Of a stretch of 64,000 bases of DNA, positions 62,996-64,000 are shown in pieces. The translations under genes and the position numbers were made by a program. Under the pieces are notes generated by a model. That model was not told where the DNA came from, ran no database searches, and saw nothing but the letters and a program-made list of their open reading frames with translations. Numbering within the stretch: the first letter of the stretch is position 1; each line of letters opens with the position of its first letter. This DNA is from Mycolicibacterium phlei (GTDB lineage: Bacteria; Actinomycetota; Actinomycetes; Mycobacteriales; Mycobacteriaceae): contig NZ_CP014475.1 of the NCBI RefSeq assembly GCF_001583415.1, positions 62,001 to 126,000 of the forward strand. The letters are read 5' to 3'.

Positions 62996-63720
62996 CCGTG
63001 GACTTCGACCGGCTCGGCGTCGGACCGGGCACCAAGGTCATCGACGTCGGCTGCGGGCAGGGCCGGCACAGCTTCGAGGCCTACCGGCGCGGCGCGGACG
63101 TGGTCGCGTTCGACCAGAGCGCCTCCGACCTCAACGACGTCGACGAGATCTTCACCGCCATGCGGGAAGCCGGCGAGGTTCCGCTGTCGGCGCGGGCCGA
63201 GGTGGTCAAGGGCGACGCGCTGGCGCTGCCGTACGACGACGGCACCTTCGACTGCGTGATCGCCTCGGAGATCCTCGAGCACATCCCCGAGGACGACAAG
63301 GCCATCGCCGAACTGGTCCGTGTGGTTAAACCCGGTGGCACGCTGGCGATCACGGTGCCGCGCTGGCTGCCGGAGAAGGTCTGCTGGCTGCTCTCCGACG
63401 AGTACCACGCCAACGAGGGCGGCCACGTGCGCATCTATCACGCGGACCGGTTGCGCGACAAGGTGCTCGCGCACGGCTTGCGGTTGACCCACACCCATCA
63501 TGCGCACGCCCTGCACTCGCCGTACTGGTGGCTCAAGTGCGCCGTCGGCACCGAGAACGAGGGCAACCCGGCGGTGAAGGCCTATCACCAGCTGCTGGTG
63601 TGGGACATGATGAGTCGTCCGTGGCTGACTCGGACGGCCGAGTCCCTGCTGAACCCGCTGATCGGTAAGAGCGTCGCGCTGTACTTCGAGAAGCCGGTGG
63701 ATGTCGGTGGCGAATCCTGA
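62989..63720 (+). CDS. Class I SAM-dependent methyltransferase
   Basis: A 243-residue class I methyltransferase with motif I VIDVGCGQGRHSFEAYRRGA, acidic motif II (VVAFDQSASDL), post-I GDALALPYDDGTFD and IASEILEHIPED. The C-terminal half contains an aromatic- and histidine-rich segment (HTHHAHALHSPYWW) unlike the usual domain and probably forms the acceptor pocket. Linked to the glycosyltransferase by overlap, it likely methylates the same glycolipid or an attached sugar, which is inference. Confidence 0.85.
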   Translation: MLTVDFDRLGVGPGTKVIDVGCGQGRHSFEAYRRGADVVAFDQSASDLNDVDEIFTAMREAGEVPLSARAEVVKGDALALPYDDGTFDCVIASEILEHIPEDDKAIAELVRVVKPGGTLAITVPRWLPEKVCWLLSDEYHANEGGHVRIYHADRLRDKVLAHGLRLTHTHHAHALHSPYWWLKCAVGTENEGNPAVKAYHQLLVWDMMSRPWLTRTAESLLNPLIGKSVALYFEKPVDVGGES

Positions 63721-64000
63721 GCGCATTCCGGGCATCCCCGGCGTACTGACCCCGCAGGAGTGCCGTCAGACGGCCGAATCCATTGCTGCGGTGCAGGAGT
63801 CGTCGGGTGCCATCCCGTGGTTCGAGGGCGGGCACACCGACCCGTGGGACCACATCGAGAATGCGATGGCGCTGACCGTCGCCGGTCTGCTGGAACCGGC
63901 GCGCGCGGCGTTCGAGTGGTCGCGCAGCACCCAGCGGCCCGACGGGTCCTGGCCGATCCAGTTGCGCGGCGGCGTGATCGAGGACGCCAACAGCGACAGC
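63701..64000 (+). CDS. Prenyltransferase/squalene-cyclase-repeat-like protein (5' part, runs off right edge)
   Basis: Only 100 residues are visible. GVLTPQECRQTAESIAAVQE (in part) and the repeat motif AAFEWSRSTQRPDGSWPIQLRGG contain the QRPDGSW signature of alpha/alpha-toroid prenyltransferase and squalene-cyclase repeats. ATG 63701 overlaps the methyltransferase by 20 bases; GTG 63707 is an alternative. The link to a glycosyltransferase and a methyltransferase suggests a terpenoid or isoprenoid-linked product, but many proteins with this repeat have no known activity. Confidence 0.65.
   Translation, partial: MSVANPERIPGIPGVLTPQECRQTAESIAAVQESSGAIPWFEGGHTDPWDHIENAMALTVAGLLEPARAAFEWSRSTQRPDGSWPIQLRGGVIEDANSDS

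Overview
This is a contiguous, high-GC (roughly 68-70 % by eye) chromosomal segment of a mycobacterium. Gene content and order match, from memory, the Mycobacterium tuberculosis intervals Rv0144-Rv0149, Rv0153c-Rv0158, Rv0162c-Rv0178 and Rv0181c-Rv0185. Several genes absent from that order (limonene-monooxygenase-type LLM enzyme, sulfonate-type ABC transporter, extra acyl-CoA dehydrogenases) suggest a fast-growing, environmental Mycolicibacterium. I see no insertion sequence, prophage, CRISPR array, tRNA or rRNA.

Layout. 1-7.4 kb: FUSC membrane protein, two TetR regulators, a SAM methyltransferase, then an aldehyde dehydrogenase / SDR / quinone oxidoreductase / haloacid dehalogenase run behind a promoter with a palindrome in its -35/-10 spacer. 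7.4-16.6 kb: DUF456 protein, LLM monooxygenase, hydrolase, tyrosine phosphatase PtbB, FadE2, a small secreted protein divergent from a NarL-type two-component system, and a second acyl-CoA dehydrogenase divergent from a TetR gene across four AGTACT boxes. 16.9-19.7 kb: the proton-translocating transhydrogenase pntAA-pntAB-pntB. 19.8-23.2 kb: a truncated cutinase and a sulfonate/taurine-type ABC transporter preceded by a 12-codon ORF with three consecutive cysteine codons, the hallmark of a mycobacterial cysteine-responsive attenuator. 23.2-28 kb: a 36-residue protein, TetR, a ~600-residue FadE, zinc alcohol dehydrogenase, thioesterase and SRPBCC protein.

28-43.6 kb is a complete mce1 lipid-import locus: divergent GntR repressor mce1R, fadD5, yrbE1A-yrbE1B (permeases), mce1A-F (six MCE proteins including lipoprotein LprK) and four Mce-associated membrane proteins, nearly all overlapping by a few bases and so probably co-transcribed. 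The import machine and the surrounding acyl-CoA synthetase, acyl-CoA dehydrogenases, aldehyde/alcohol dehydrogenases and thioesterase fit uptake and activation of exogenous fatty acids.

43.6-56.7 kb: DUF1275 protein, SDR, fructosamine-kinase-like protein, a 925-residue export-type protein with a PE-PPE-like region, a glycine-rich segment and a tetrapeptide-repeat tail, a phosphodiester-glycosidase homologue, sugar dehydrogenase lipoprotein, pirin, SigG, monoacylglycerol lipase, a lipoprotein with a degraded hydrolase motif, and Rv0184/Rv0185 homologues. 56.7-61.3 kb: the end of an ESX-1 type VII secretion locus (mycP1, eccE1, espB, espL) directly abutting the Rv0185 homologue, so apparently separated from the rest of ESX-1. 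61.6-64 kb: a strong promoter with an overlapping inverted repeat drives glycosyltransferase, methyltransferase and prenyltransferase-repeat genes that run off the right edge.
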